Shown: piece by piece, positions 37,653 through 49,650 of the stretch
Layout: every line of letters begins with the position of its first letter
Position numbering within the stretch: the stretch's first letter is position 1
Assembly: GCF_002154335.2 (NCBI RefSeq)
Contig: NZ_MTPX02000017.1
Span: 1 to 49,948 of the forward strand
From: Actinomyces ruminis
Lineage (GTDB): Bacteria > Actinomycetota > Actinomycetes > Actinomycetales > Actinomycetaceae
Length of the DNA: 49,948 nt
Direction: 5' to 3'
Notes under the pieces: model-generated
The model's database searches: none
Told to the model about the DNA's origin: nothing
What the model saw: the letters and a program-made list of their open reading frames with translations, nothing else
Translations under genes and position numbers: made by a program

Positions 37653-38911
37653 ATGCCCGTCTCTCCCAACAGCACAACCGAAGTCGGAACGCTGATCACC
37701 GATGTCGACCACTGCCGTTGGCTCGTGCAGCACCGCAACCAACTGCTCGACTTTTACCAGCCGAGGTGTGGGTAGACGACCTGGCTTCGCCTACCTCGAC
37801 GACGCCGGGCACCCGCTGCGAGACTCGGGGGCGCAGCTGTGGATCGGCGCCCGAATGACCCATGCTTCGCGTTGGCGCACCTGCTCGGCAGGCCGGGAGC
37901 CGCCGAGCTCGCCAAGAAGGGTGTGGACTTCTACCTGTCCGGGCCCGGCCGCGACACCGAGTACGACGCTGGTACGCCACGGTCGGCGGCACCGAGCCCT
38001 CTGACCGCAAGGAACTCTACGGCCAGGCACATATCGTGCTCGCCGCCTCCTCTGCCGTACAGGCCGGCATCGACGGCGCCGAGGCGCTGCTGACACATGC
38101 GCTGGCGGTCATTGATCGGCACTACTGGCTGGAGGACGTCGGCCGCTGCGTCGAGGCATATAACCGGGATTTCAGCGAGCTCGATCCCTACCGGGGCCAG
38201 AACGCCAACATGCACCTGACCGAGGCGTACCTCGCCGCCTTCGAGGCCACCGGCGATCGCAGCCTGCTGGTGCGAGCCGGCCGTATCGCCCACAACACCG
38301 TAGGCGCCGCCGCAGAGCCGAAGGACGGCGCCTGGCGCGTATGCGAGCACTTCTCGCCGAATTGGGAGCCGCTGCCGGACTACAACGCCGATCAACCGCA
38401 TCATCCCTTCCGCCCCTACGGCTCCCAGCCCGGGCACTGGCTGGAGTGGGCCAAGCTGCTGCTGCAGATCCGCGGCGCGGGCCTGAACCAGGACTGGATG
38501 CTGCCCGCCGCGCGCAACCTGGTCGACGGCGCCATGCGGGACGGCTGGCAGCCCTCGGGCGGTTTCGTGTACACCGTCGACTGGGATGGCACGCCCGTGG
38601 TCGAAGAGCGCTTCTGGTGGCCGGTCGCCGAGGCCATCGGAGCCACCCGGCTCCTGTCCCTGGCCACCGGCGAGCGCCGCTACGCCGACCTGTACGAGCA
38701 GCTGTGGACCTACACCCAGAGCTACCTGATCGACCCGGCCAACGGCACGTGGTTCCCCGAGGTGGACGAGCGCAACCGTCACGTCGTCGTCACCTGGCCG
38801 GGCAGGCCCGACCTCTACCACGTCTTCCAGGCGACCGCCTATGCCTTCCTCCCGCTGAATGCCGGCATTGCCCTATGGGCACGCTCCCTCGGCGCGGGCG
38901 GTGAGCAGTGA
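37653..38911 (+). CDS. AGE-family sugar epimerase/isomerase, four frameshifts near the 5' end
   Basis: Four one-base repairs (near 37762, 37781, 37865, 37968) restore about 420 residues. The N-acylglucosamine 2-epimerase (alpha6/alpha6 barrel) family is shown by GFAYLDDAGHPLRDSGAQLW, MTHxFALAHLLGRPG, GQNANMHLTEAYLAAFEA, HPFRPYGSQPGHWLEWAKLL (catalytic His region) and WWPVAEAIGA. Family members epimerise or isomerise free sugars such as mannose/fructose, cellobiose, GlcNAc or sulfoquinovose. As first gene of the LacI operon, with kinase and aldolase downstream, it probably converts an aldose to a ketose. AGGAG precedes ATG 37653. A diverged paralog is at 47472. Confidence 0.82.
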
Positions 38912-39876
38912 TGAACCCGGTCATCCGATCCGAGCTGGCAGAGGCGACTCTGGACTCTGTCGGCGGGGCCGTCTCGTACCGGTTCCTCGTCCGTGACCGC
39001 TGGCGGGACGTAAGCTACCGCGCCCCCTGGCCCCTCGACTATGGCGGCGGCCTGGAGGGCCATCTGCAGGGCGACTTCCTATGCGTCCCGTTCGGCGTGC
39101 CCGATCCCGACGCCGATGCGGCGGCCCACGACCAGCACGGTTACGGTGCCGACGCCACCTGGAGCGTCGTCTCCTCCTCAGAACACGAGCTGGTGGCGGA
39201 GATCGCCTACCCCGAGGCCTCCGCCATCAAGACCTGTCGACGGCGCGTGTACTGTCGGAACAACCGCGTCGAGATCACGGACGCGATCGTCGCCCGCCGC
39301 GAGGTCGAACTCCCGCTCGGACTGCATCCGATCTTCGCCCTGCCCGACGAGCCCGGTGGGATGCATCTGGCGGTCCCGTCGTCGACGGCGATCCTCACGG
39401 CACCGTACCGGGTCGACGAACGATCCCTTCTCGGTGATGCCCTGCACGTCGAGGACCTGGAGCACGTGCGCGACCTGGAGGGCCGGATCTGGGACTTCAC
39501 ACGGCTGCCGCTCGACGCCGAGATCGAGGAATTGCTGCAGCTGGTTGGGGTCAACGACGGCCGGGTCGAGTTGCACGATCTCCGTGCAGGACACACGACG
39601 ACACTGACCTGGGACAAACGGATCCTGCCGCACTGTGTGCTGTGGGTATCCAATCGTGGCCGTCAGGCGGACCCCTGGAACGGACGCAATCTCTGCCTGG
39701 GGGTGGAGCCGGTCTGTGCCGCCTTCGACCTCGGAGTCGGCCCGTCGACTACTGACAACCCGGTGCGCGCGCTCGGAGCACCCACCTCGGTACGGCTGCA
39801 CGCCGGCGATCCGCTGGTCCTGACCCACGCCGTCTCCTGCGCCCCGACCTCAAACGGAGGAGGCAGCAATGGCTGA
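38911..39876 (+). CDS. Aldose 1-epimerase (mutarotase) family protein
   Basis: About 321 residues from ATG 38911, overlapping the previous stop (TGATG). The galactose mutarotase fold is indicated by a central His in LPLGLHPIFALP and a catalytic Glu in NLCLGVEPVCAAFDLG, with beta-rich sequence throughout. In this operon it would interconvert anomers of the imported sugar for the isomerase. The same pairing (mutarotase plus AGE isomerase plus PfkB kinase plus aldolase) occurs in the E. coli yih operon, but no sulfoquinovosidase or SLA reductase is present here. The gene overlaps the kinase start. Confidence 0.75.
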   Translation: MNPVIRSELAEATLDSVGGAVSYRFLVRDRWRDVSYRAPWPLDYGGGLEGHLQGDFLCVPFGVPDPDADAAAHDQHGYGADATWSVVSSSEHELVAEIAYPEASAIKTCRRRVYCRNNRVEITDAIVARREVELPLGLHPIFALPDEPGGMHLAVPSSTAILTAPYRVDERSLLGDALHVEDLEHVRDLEGRIWDFTRLPLDAEIEELLQLVGVNDGRVELHDLRAGHTTTLTWDKRILPHCVLWVSNRGRQADPWNGRNLCLGVEPVCAAFDLGVGPSTTDNPVRALGAPTSVRLHAGDPLVLTHAVSCAPTSNGGGSNG

Positions 39877-40867
39877 CGTGGTTGACATTGTCTTCGCCGG
39901 GCATATCTGCATCGACCTGACGCCTAGCTTGGACGCTCTCCCACCCATCGAGCCGGGCAGGCTCTCCTCGGTGGGCGCGCTCGGCATGTCGCTCGGCGGC
40001 GCCGTCGGCAACGGGACACGCACGCTGGCGCAGCTCGGGGGAAGGCCCGCCGCGGTCGCGGCCATCGGCGACGACGCCCTCGGTGACCTGTGCGAGCAGC
40101 TGCTGCGTGCTCAGGGGGTCGGGGAGGTCTCCCTCGCGCGCCGTCGGGACGCATCCACCTCGTATTCGCTGGTGTTCCAGCCCCGTGGGAGCGATCGGAG
40201 CTTCTGGCACCACACCGGCGCCAATGAGGCTTTCGACGGCGCGGTGGAGTTGCCTGTCGGCGGTGCGTTGCACATCGGCTATCCGGCCGTGCTGCCGGGG
40301 CTGGTGGCCGACGACGGCCGCCCCCTGCGCACGCTCCTGCGACGAGCCCGGGAGCAGGGAATGCTGACTTCCCTGGACACCGTCTACTGCCCAGAGGACT
40401 TTCCGCTGGATGCCACCGGATGGGAACGCTTCTTCCGGGCGGTGCTGCCCGAAACCGACTTGTTCTGCCCCTCGTGGGAGGACATCACCTCGACGTTCTC
40501 CATCACCTCCCCACCGACCCCCGACGCCGTCACGACGTGGGCGGAGCGCTTCCTGGCGTGGGGTGCGCGGATCGTGCTGATCACCACCGGACCAGACGGC
40601 GGCCTGCTGCGGGTCGGGAAGGTCCCGCAAGACCGTGGACGCTTCCGCACCGAGGATTGGGACGGTACGAATACGGCGTTCGCAGCACCTAAGGTCGCAC
40701 GCGTCGTCACCACCAACGCCACCGGAGACACCTTCAAGACTGCGTTTCTGTACCGCGCCCTAGGCGGCGCCGCCCCGGGCGCAGCCATCGAGTTCGCGCG
40801 TACCGCCACCGCGTACCGCCTGCGCGGGCTCTCCCTCGAACCGCTTTCTAAGGAGAAGGACGCATGA
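39869..40867 (+). CDS. PfkB-family carbohydrate kinase
   Basis: A 332-residue ribokinase-like protein. Substrate-side motif LGMSLGGAVGNGTRTLAQLGG is near residue 40, and ATP-side ITTGPDGGLL is near residue 250. The usual anion-hole GAGD is replaced by NATGDTFK, keeping the catalytic Asp. GGAGG precedes ATG 39869, and the start lies inside the mutarotase stop. It likely phosphorylates the ketose formed by the AGE enzyme, or a ketose phosphate, feeding the aldolase. Exact substrate is not predictable from sequence. Confidence 0.85.
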   Translation: MADVVDIVFAGHICIDLTPSLDALPPIEPGRLSSVGALGMSLGGAVGNGTRTLAQLGGRPAAVAAIGDDALGDLCEQLLRAQGVGEVSLARRRDASTSYSLVFQPRGSDRSFWHHTGANEAFDGAVELPVGGALHIGYPAVLPGLVADDGRPLRTLLRRAREQGMLTSLDTVYCPEDFPLDATGWERFFRAVLPETDLFCPSWEDITSTFSITSPPTPDAVTTWAERFLAWGARIVLITTGPDGGLLRVGKVPQDRGRFRTEDWDGTNTAFAAPKVARVVTTNATGDTFKTAFLYRALGGAAPGAAIEFARTATAYRLRGLSLEPLSKEKDA

Positions 40868-41751
40868 CCGATTCACCACGTGAGCGCTTTATGACCGGCC
40901 CTGGAGTCATTGCCGCGCTCGACCACAACCCCGACGTCGCCGCAGGTGCGCTTGAGCGCTACGGCGTCAGCGCCGGCGCCTATACGACCACGGACGAAAT
41001 GATGTGCCTGGTTGAGGCCTTCCAGCAGCGCGTCGTGACCTCCCCGGCGTTCGACGGCGATCGCGTGCTCGGCGTGATTCTCTATGAACGCAGCCTCGGC
41101 ATCACGATCGAGGGGCTCCCGATCGCCCGATACCTGTGGGAGCGCAAAGGCATCGTCAGTCTGCTGACGGTCGGCGTGCCCCTGCGCGTCGAGCCGGGCG
41201 CGGAGTTCATGGAGCCCATCGCCGGGCTCGATGAATCCCTCGAACTGGCGAAGCGGCACCGGGTGGTGGGCACCAAGTCCCGCAACGTCATCCACCGTGC
41301 CGATACCGAGGTGATCCGGCGAATCGTGAACCAGCAGTTCGAGGTCGCCCGACGCGTCATGGCCCACGGGCTCATTCCCATCATGGAGCCCGAGGCCTCA
41401 CTCTCCATGGACGACGCCGAACGCGCGCAAGCCGAGCAGATCCTGTTTCAGGCCATCCTCGAGGGCCTGGGTGCCCTCGGCGCCGACGACCGGGTCGCTT
41501 TCAAGCTGACCATCCCCGTCCAGCCCGGGCTGTACTCCGGTCTCTTCGCCGATCCACATGTGGTGCGCGTGGTCGCACTGTCGGGTGGCTTCAACCAGCA
41601 ACGTGCCTGCGAGGAGCTGCAGAAGAACCCCGGCATGGGCTCGTCGTTCTCGCGGGCATTCCTCGAGGGCCTGCAGGCAGACATGGATGACTCGACCTTC
41701 AACACGACGCTTGACAGCTCAATTACTCGCATCGCAGCAGCGTCCGCATAG
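40864..41751 (+). CDS. Class I fructose-bisphosphate aldolase, FdaB type
   Basis: A 295-residue protein closely patterned on the Staphylococcus-type class I aldolase: GVIAALDHNPDVAAGALERY, DEMMCLVEAFQQRVVTSPAF, FEVARRVMAHGLIPIMEPE, the Schiff-base Lys region VAFKLTIPVQ (near residue 213) and VVALSGGFNQQRA. It cleaves ketose bisphosphates to DHAP and an aldehyde in glycolysis. It overlaps the kinase (ATGA). Placement in a sugar-specific operon suggests a dedicated or broadened substrate, for example ketose-1-phosphate or tagatose bisphosphate. Confidence 0.85.
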   Translation: MTDSPRERFMTGPGVIAALDHNPDVAAGALERYGVSAGAYTTTDEMMCLVEAFQQRVVTSPAFDGDRVLGVILYERSLGITIEGLPIARYLWERKGIVSLLTVGVPLRVEPGAEFMEPIAGLDESLELAKRHRVVGTKSRNVIHRADTEVIRRIVNQQFEVARRVMAHGLIPIMEPEASLSMDDAERAQAEQILFQAILEGLGALGADDRVAFKLTIPVQPGLYSGLFADPHVVRVVALSGGFNQQRACEELQKNPGMGSSFSRAFLEGLQADMDDSTFNTTLDSSITRIAAASA

Positions 41752-41781
41752 ACGCATGCCTTCTCTGAAAGGACCGTCCCT

Positions 41782-43196
41782 GTGACTTCCCGAACAGAAT
41801 CTAAACCGCAGACATACACCAAAAACCGCTCCCTGCCCACCGGGTTGGTCATACTATCCGCCTTCGTCGCCGGCCTGGCCGGCCTGATGTTCGGCTTCGA
41901 CACCGCGGTGATCTCGGGCGCCGAGGGCGCGCTCGAGCGGTACTTCAACCTCGATTCCTTCGGCCTGGGTCTGCTGGTGGCAATGGCCACCATCGGCACC
42001 ATCGTCGGCGCGATCATCGGCGGCAGTCTGTCCGACCGTTTCGGACGCCATCCCATACTCATGCTCATAGGCCTGCTCTACATCGCCGGCGCGCTCGGAA
42101 CCGCACTGGCGTCGCTCGAACCCGTGTTCCTCGTCTTCCGGTTCATCGGCGGCGTGGGCGTGGGCATGTCGTCAGTGGTCGCGCCGATCTACACCGCCGA
42201 AATCGCCCCGCCCCGGCACCGGGGCGTGCTGGTTGGCCTGGTGCAGTTGAACGTGTGTTTGGGCATGACCGTCGCCTACCTGTCCAACATGATCATCAAC
42301 CGCACCCTGGACGAGGCAATCGCCTGGCGCTGGATGCTCGGCGTCATGGCAATCCCCTCCGTGATCTTCCTCCTGCTGCTGTTCTTCGTGCCCGAGACCC
42401 CCCGCTGGCTACTCGGACACGGCCGTGACAAGAATGCGGAGAAGATCTCGCGCAAACTGTGCGCAAGCGCCGCGGAGTCCGAGCGACAGCTGACGGAGTC
42501 CGTACTCAGCTGCGTGAGGACGCACAGCTGAGTGCCAATAAGGCACCGTTCTTCACGGCCAAGAACCGTAAGGTGATCATGCTGGCCGTGTGCATCGCCA
42601 TGTTCAACCAGCTCTCCGGCGTTAACGCGATCCTCTACTACGCGCCGCGGATCATTCAGAGCGCCGGAGCCTCCGACTCGGCCTCCTACACGATGACGGT
42701 AGGCGTCGGCGTCGTCATGCTGATCACCACCGCACTCGCCCTCACGGTGATCGACCGCCTGGGCCGCCGCAAGATCATGCTCATCGGAACGATCGGCTAC
42801 CTGGTCTCACTGGGATTCCTGTCAACCATCATGTTCAGGTACGAGGGGCACTTCGATCAGTCCTCAGCGAATCTTGTGCTGATCGGGCTGCTGGTGTTCA
42901 TCGCAGGACACGCCTTCGGACAGGGGTCGATCATCTGGGTATTCATTTCGGAGATCTTCCCCAACCGGATCCGGGGACGCGGACAGTCCCTGGGTTCGAT
43001 GACGCACTGGACCTTTGCTGCCATCGTCACCTACACCTTCCCCACGCTGATCGACATGCTGGGCGGCGGCGTCTCCTTCGCGTTCTTCTTCGTGTGCATG
43101 CTCTTCCAACTGTTCTGGGTAGTGCGCGTCATGCCGGAAACGAAGGGGGTCCCGTTGGAAGAGATGGAGGTCAGGCTCGGCATGCGCGAGTCCTGA
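41782..43196 (+). CDS. MFS sugar porter (SP family), one frameshift
   Basis: Adding one G near 42498 restores a 471-residue, 12-helix permease. SP-family hallmarks are GLMFGFDTAVISGAEGAL (helix 1), DRFGRHPILM (loop 2-3), RFIGGVGVGMSSVVAPIY, PETPRWLLGHGR, NQLSGVNAILYYAPRI (helix 7), DRLGRRKIML and PETKGVPLEEME at the end. It imports a monosaccharide with protons, presumably the substrate of the AGE isomerase. GTG 41782 has AAAGGA upstream. It is the last gene of the operon; a hairpin follows. Confidence 0.9.
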
Positions 43197-43217
43197 GGGG
43201 CGCACGCCGGGGGGTGG

Positions 43218-43247
43218 GGGGCGGCAGACGGACGCCGTCGCCGCCCC
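43218..43247. terminator. Hairpin between convergent mfs and lacI-type genes
   Basis: GGGGCGGC and GCCGCCCC form an 8-base stem around a 14-base loop in the convergent gap, so it could serve both strands. It is GC-rich without a T-tract. Confidence 0.5.
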
Positions 43248-43295
43248 TTACCCCGGTTCCGGCCCGGCCGACCGGAGTCTCCGGCGCGGTCCGAG

Positions 43296-44273
43296 TCAGT
43301 CGCTGATCTCCACCGGCACGCATATGGTCTGCGGTTCCTCGTCTAGCCCCTCAATGCGTGCAAACAGCCGTTCAATGGCGATCTCCCCCAGCCGACCAGG
43401 ATTCTGCATGGCCCTGACCGGGCGCACCCCCGTGAGGCTATCGCGCTCCATCCGGTCGAACACGCCGACGTCCACGGCTGCACCATTGACATTGACCCAG
43501 TCGATAACGCCGTAGCCGAGTCGGTTGTTCGTGCATATAACCGCCGTCGGCGGGTCCGGCTGCGCCATGATCCGTTCCAACGCGGCACGGCTGGACTCCG
43601 GTGTGTATAGCTCGGCCACGTGCAGGGCGGGGTCATCGAGCCCGTGCGCCGCAAGAGCCTCCCGCATCCCGGCGCGGCGCTCGCGATGCGTGTAGATGTC
43701 GTCGCGCCCCGAGAACACCGCGATGCGTGTGTGGCCCCGCTCGATCAGGGCCTCGGCCAATCGCCGGGCCACGCCGCGGTTGTCAACCACTACGCTGTCG
43801 GCCTCGATGCCCCCGGCGGGACGATCCACGCATACCACCGCCGTCCCGCTGTCCATCTCCTCTCTCAGGTAGGACAGGTCGTCTCCCACAGGAACGACGA
43901 GTAGTCCCATTACCTGGCGCCGACATAGCTCCAGGGCCACGGTGCGGCCGAGCTCGGGGTCTTCTTTCGCCGCCGACATGATCACCTGGTAGCCGCGCCG
44001 ACGGGCCTCCTCATCCACGGTCGCACCCAACGTGGCGAAGAACGGGTCGGTCAGGTCGCAGTTGACCAGTCCGATAACACGCGACGCCGATTTGCTCCTC
44101 AGGCCGGCTGCCGCGAGGTTGTGTCGATATCCAAGTCGGTCGATCGCCTCCAGTACGCGCCGACGCATGTCCTCGTTGACCGTGGGGACACCATTGACTA
44201 CCCGCGACACCGTCTTGAGGCTGGTCCCGGACTCGCGGGCCACGTCGACCATGGAAGGGCGCTTCCTCGCCAT
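43296..44273 (-). CDS. LacI-family repressor of the sugar operon
   Basis: About 325 residues. The LacI helix-turn-helix and hinge are clear (PSMVDVARESGTSLKTVSRV, VNGVPTVNEDMRRRV, DRLGYRHNLAAAGLRSKSA). The periplasmic-binding-like core follows (LVNCDLTDPFFATLG, VVCVDRP, TAVICTNNRLGYGVIDW). I prefer ATG 44273, eight bases after GGAGGGG; ATG 44279 is in frame just before it. It is convergent with the sugar operon. Related operator sequences lie before that operon and before this gene, so it likely represses both until its sugar or sugar phosphate is present. Confidence 0.9.
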   Translation of the reverse strand: MARKRPSMVDVARESGTSLKTVSRVVNGVPTVNEDMRRRVLEAIDRLGYRHNLAAAGLRSKSASRVIGLVNCDLTDPFFATLGATVDEEARRRGYQVIMSAAKEDPELGRTVALELCRRQVMGLLVVPVGDDLSYLREEMDSGTAVVCVDRPAGGIEADSVVVDNRGVARRLAEALIERGHTRIAVFSGRDDIYTHRERRAGMREALAAHGLDDPALHVAELYTPESSRAALERIMAQPDPPTAVICTNNRLGYGVIDWVNVNGAAVDVGVFDRMERDSLTGVRPVRAMQNPGRLGEIAIERLFARIEGLDEEPQTICVPVEISD

Positions 44274-44298
44274 CGACATGTCCCCTCCACTACACGCT

Positions 44299-44314
44299 GT
44301 GTCGACGTCATCAT
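44299..44314. promoter_or_regulatory. Putative autoregulatory LacI site
   Basis: GTGTCGACGTCATCAT lies just upstream of the repressor start and shares CGACGTCATC with operator O2 before the sugar operon. Confidence 0.5.
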
Positions 44315-44339
44315 AGGCGAGACTGCGTCGCTGCTCCCA

Positions 44340-46659
<2,320 letters not shown>

Positions 46660-46812
46660 GAGGGCCTTTCGTAGTTGTGCAGGTGATTCAGGTAGCTGTG
46701 CCGGGAGCCGGGCGTGAGCCTTGGGAATGCGGCTTCCCGACGGCGTCTGCGCCTGCGGTGCTGCCTGACAGCCCGCCGGAGTCGACGCCACATGCCCGTG
46801 TGGGCATGGAAA

Positions 46813-46852
46813 ACGCCCCGCAACACCGACTGTTCAGCCGATGGCGGGGCGT
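46813..46852 (-). terminator. Terminator of the tRNA-Arg gene
   Basis: ACGCCCCGC and GCGGGGCGT form a 9-base stem immediately 3' of the tRNA on the minus strand, followed on that strand by TTTT. Confidence 0.75.
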
Positions 46853-46855
46853 CGG

Positions 46856-46928
46856 TGCGCCAGAAGGGACTCGAACCCCCAACCTTCTGATCCGTAGTCA
46901 GATGCTCTATCCATTGAGCTACTGGCGC
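46856..46928 (-). tRNA. tRNA-Arg (anticodon ACG)
   Basis: Acceptor GCGCCAG pairs with CTGGCGC. The anticodon arm CTGA-CTACGGA-TCAG gives anticodon ACG, and the T arm contains GGTTCGAGTCC. Length is 73 with discriminator A; CC but not the full CCA follows. Confidence 0.95.
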
Positions 46929-47091
46929 AATCCGGTTCGGACAACCCGGAACATTACTCGACGATCCAGGAGGTCACAAATCCTCAGGCCGTGAGGCTGG
47001 GCACATAAGAGTCCGGGAACTCCCACCGTGATCCCACAATGCCGCAGAGACAGGGATTTTGCAGGGGATTCGTTGGAATCCCAACAGCTGG

Positions 47092-47178
47092 CGGAGATGG
47101 GGAGATTCGAACTCCCGAGGGGTTTTATCCCCAACCTTCTTAGCAGGAAGGCGCACTAGGCCACTATGCGACATCTCC
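47092..47178 (-). tRNA. tRNA-Ser (anticodon GCU)
   Basis: Acceptor GGAGATG pairs with CATCTCC. The anticodon loop CTGCTAA is closed by CCTTC/GAAGG. A long variable arm (TTGGGG...CCCCTC) typical of Ser and AGTTCGAATC in the T arm are visible. Length is 87. Confidence 0.95.
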
Positions 47179-47286
47179 AGTTGCCGGACCGGCCCGATGA
47201 GCCTACCCCAGCACACGACGCGAGGCAACGACCCGCCGTGACACCCCTGCGGAGCGCCGTCGGCAATGGCTCACCACCGCCCGTGG

Positions 47287-47372
47287 CGGAGAGGGAGGGA
47301 TTCGAACCCCCGGTGCGCTAGGCGCACAGCGGTTTTCAAGACCGCCACATTCGGCCGCTCTGTCACCTCTCC
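47287..47372 (-). tRNA. tRNA-Ser (anticodon UGA)
   Basis: Acceptor GGAGAGG pairs with CCTCTCC. The anticodon loop CTTGAAA is closed by GCGGT/ACCGC. The long variable arm contains TGCGCCTAGCGCA, and the T arm contains GGTTCGAATCC. Length is 86. Confidence 0.95.
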
Positions 47373-47471
47373 AGGCCCGAAGACAATGCCTCGGGACAGG
47401 TCATGGAGTCTAACACCGTCGTCGCCGGACTACGCCATCTCCCGGACGAGTGCCGCGTCTCACGCGGCCGC

Positions 47472-48830
47472 TCAGCCCCGCCCGAACAGGCCGCGACGGC
47501 GAGACTGGCCGCGCTGCGGGTCCGGGGCCGGAGCGGGCCGGCCCGGATGGTCCAGTAGGCCCTCGCTCAGCGCCTGCCCCACCGTCGGCCACACCGGCAT
47601 GCGGGCGGCCAGCGTCATCTGCAGGGCGTGATAGATGTCCGGATGCCCCTCCCAGGTACGGGTCGACGGCTCATTGTCTTGGCTCAACTCGTGGGTCCAC
47701 ATGCCCGGGCCCTCAATCAGGAACTCCTCGGCGTAGTCGATCCAGGAGCGGTAGCAGTGCTCGTAGTGCTCGACATCAATCTCGCTGCGTCCATCGTCGA
47801 GCAGCGCCTGCCGGATGGCGGCGGCGGCCGACACCCCCTCGCAGACCACCCAGTGCATGCGCTCGTGCACGATCGGACGGCCGTCGAAGTCGGTGGTGTA
47901 GACGAAGCCGGGGCCGCCGTCGACCCGCCAGCCGTCGGTGCGAGCCCGGTCGAAGAGCTGCTCGGCGGCCTCCAGCATCCAGTCGGGCGTGGGCAGGGAG
48001 CGAGCCACCAGCGCCGCGCGGGCCTGCACGGTCAGGCGCGACCACTCCAGGCCGTGACCGGGGGTGACGCCGTAGGGGCGGAAGGGGTGGGCAGGGGCGT
48101 CGCGGTTGTAGTCCAGGAGCGGGTGCCACTTGGTGTCGTAGTGCTCGGGCAGGCGCCAGCCGTGGGCACGCGCCTGAACGTTGACGGCGAAGTCGATGAT
48201 CTGCACGGCGCGGGTCAGCCAGGCGACGTCCCCGGTGACGTCGGCGGTGGCGAGGTAGGCCTCCACCGTGTGCATGGCGGCGTTGATGCCGCGGTAGTTC
48301 TCGGGGTCGGTGAAGTCGGCGGCGTAGGACTCGATGGGCAGCCCGTAGGTGTCATCCCACCAGTAGCGGTTCTGCACCTCCATGGCGTCCAACAGCAGCT
48401 CGTGCGCACCGGGCCGGTTGGCGGCCGTCGCGGTGGCGGCAGCCAGCAGCACGAAGGCGTGCTGGTAGCACTCCTTACGGGCGTCGGCGTCGACCGGGAT
48501 GCCGTGGCCGTCGTCGTCGAGCTCGTGGCGGACAGCGGAGTACCAGCCGCCATGCTCGTAGTCGCGCATGACCCTGCTCAGGGCGCGCACGCCGTGGTCG
48601 GCGTAGCGGCGGCAGCCGGGGATGCCCAGCAGGGCGCCCAGGGAAAAGGCGAAGGTCATGCGGCCGGTGATCCACAACTCGACGGGGTGGCTGGTGTCTA
48701 CGACGCCGTCCGCGCCGATCCAGCCGAAGCCGGCGGGCACCTTGGCCGCCCGCGCGTAGCGCAGTAGCGCATGTGTCTCCTCGGCCAGCCAGCGGTTGTG
48801 CTCGGGGGCGCCGAACCATCCCAGTCCCAT
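47472..48830 (-). CDS. AGE-family sugar epimerase/isomerase, intact
   Basis: An intact 452-residue alpha6/alpha6-barrel protein. Family marks are GFGWIGADGVVDTSHPVELW, ITGRMTFAFSLGALLGIPGC, YEHGGWYSAV, ECYQHAFVLLAAATA, GINAAMHTVEAYLATADV, HPFRPYGVTPGHGLEWSRL and MHWVVCEGVSAAAAIR. It has the length and motifs of AGE enzymes that interconvert mannose/fructose or related sugars. It is a paralog of the operonic gene at 37653 but stands alone next to tRNA genes. A Pro/Arg-rich tail of about 25 residues follows the domain. GGAGGA precedes ATG 48830. Substrate unknown. Confidence 0.88.
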   Translation of the reverse strand: MGLGWFGAPEHNRWLAEETHALLRYARAAKVPAGFGWIGADGVVDTSHPVELWITGRMTFAFSLGALLGIPGCRRYADHGVRALSRVMRDYEHGGWYSAVRHELDDDGHGIPVDADARKECYQHAFVLLAAATATAANRPGAHELLLDAMEVQNRYWWDDTYGLPIESYAADFTDPENYRGINAAMHTVEAYLATADVTGDVAWLTRAVQIIDFAVNVQARAHGWRLPEHYDTKWHPLLDYNRDAPAHPFRPYGVTPGHGLEWSRLTVQARAALVARSLPTPDWMLEAAEQLFDRARTDGWRVDGGPGFVYTTDFDGRPIVHERMHWVVCEGVSAAAAIRQALLDDGRSEIDVEHYEHCYRSWIDYAEEFLIEGPGMWTHELSQDNEPSTRTWEGHPDIYHALQMTLAARMPVWPTVGQALSEGLLDHPGRPAPAPDPQRGQSRRRGLFGRG

Positions 48831-48931
48831 GAGTCCTCCTCGACCCGTACTCGCTTCCCGGCCTCACTCGCGCCGGGACACCCCGAACGTTAGCAGCCGG
48901 CGCCCGGAGTATGCACCGGTCGGGCCGGCGC

Positions 48932-49530
48932 TCAGAGCACCTGAGAAACGGTCTCGAAGTCGTGGCGGCCAGCCCGCGGGTGGAACGCGTCGGCGTCACC
49001 GTGCCCCACGCAGACGACGGCGATGGTCTGCCAGGGGCGGTCGGCGTGGAATTCGGCGTCGATGCCGGGCAGGTCGGCGCCGGTCATGACGCCGACGTCG
49101 AGGCCCTCGGCGCGTAGGGCGAGCACGAGGTAGCCGAGCTGAATCAGGCAGAGTCGCGGGCGAGTCCCTGGCGCATCTCCAGGGAGCCGGCCAGGCGCTG
49201 AAGCATCTGCTCGGACGCGCCGAGCTCGCGCATGGACTGGTCCAGGGCGAGGTCGGCGGAGACGATCAGCACCAGCGGCGCACCGAGGACCGGCTCCTGG
49301 TTGATCCCGGCCATCAGTGGGGCGAGCCGCTGGCGGGCCTCCGGGGAGGCGAGCAGGTCCAGGCGCATGGGCTGGGAGTTGAGGGCGGTGGGCGCCCAGC
49401 GCGCGTTGTCGTAGGCGCGGCGCACCTGCTCGATCGGGGCCGGCTCGTCACGGAAGGAGCGGGCCGTGTGGGCCTCGGTGAATAGGACCGTAAGAGCGTC
49501 GTCGGAAACGGCGGTGTTGTGACTGCTCAT
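48932..49530 (-). CDS. Nitroreductase-family FMN protein (RutE/HadB-like), one frameshift
   Basis: Adding one G near 49144 gives 199 residues. The FMN-binding N-terminus reads TEAHTARSFRDEPAPIEQV, followed by NARWAPTALNSQPMRLDLL. The C-terminal half has LVLALRAEGLDVGVMTG, GIDAEFHADRPWQTIAVVCV and GHGDADAFHPRAGRHDF. The TARSFRDE start and the GIDAEFF-type motif resemble the malonic semialdehyde reductase / RutE-HadB group. These are small NAD(P)H-dependent flavoenzymes; natural substrate cannot be assigned. Confidence 0.82.
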
Positions 49531-49650
49531 GTGGGCGACAACTGATCTGGTGCCGGGATTATTCCGCGGACGTTGGTTATGGGGAAGCTCGACCGCACCA
49601 ACGACGGCATCCGACTGCCCGGCCGAGGCTTGCAGGCTTCATCTAACGTC

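Noticed and set aside
42440..42540. Two separate MFS genes
   Set aside because: Helices 1-6 and 7-12 are in adjacent frames and join at one missing base inside the cytoplasmic loop, matching one SP-family permease.
37653..43196. Sulfoquinovose degradation (sulfo-EMP) operon
   Set aside because: AGE isomerase, mutarotase, PfkB kinase and aldolase fit, but the aldolase is FdaB-like and neither a GH31 sulfoquinovosidase nor an SLA reductase is present.
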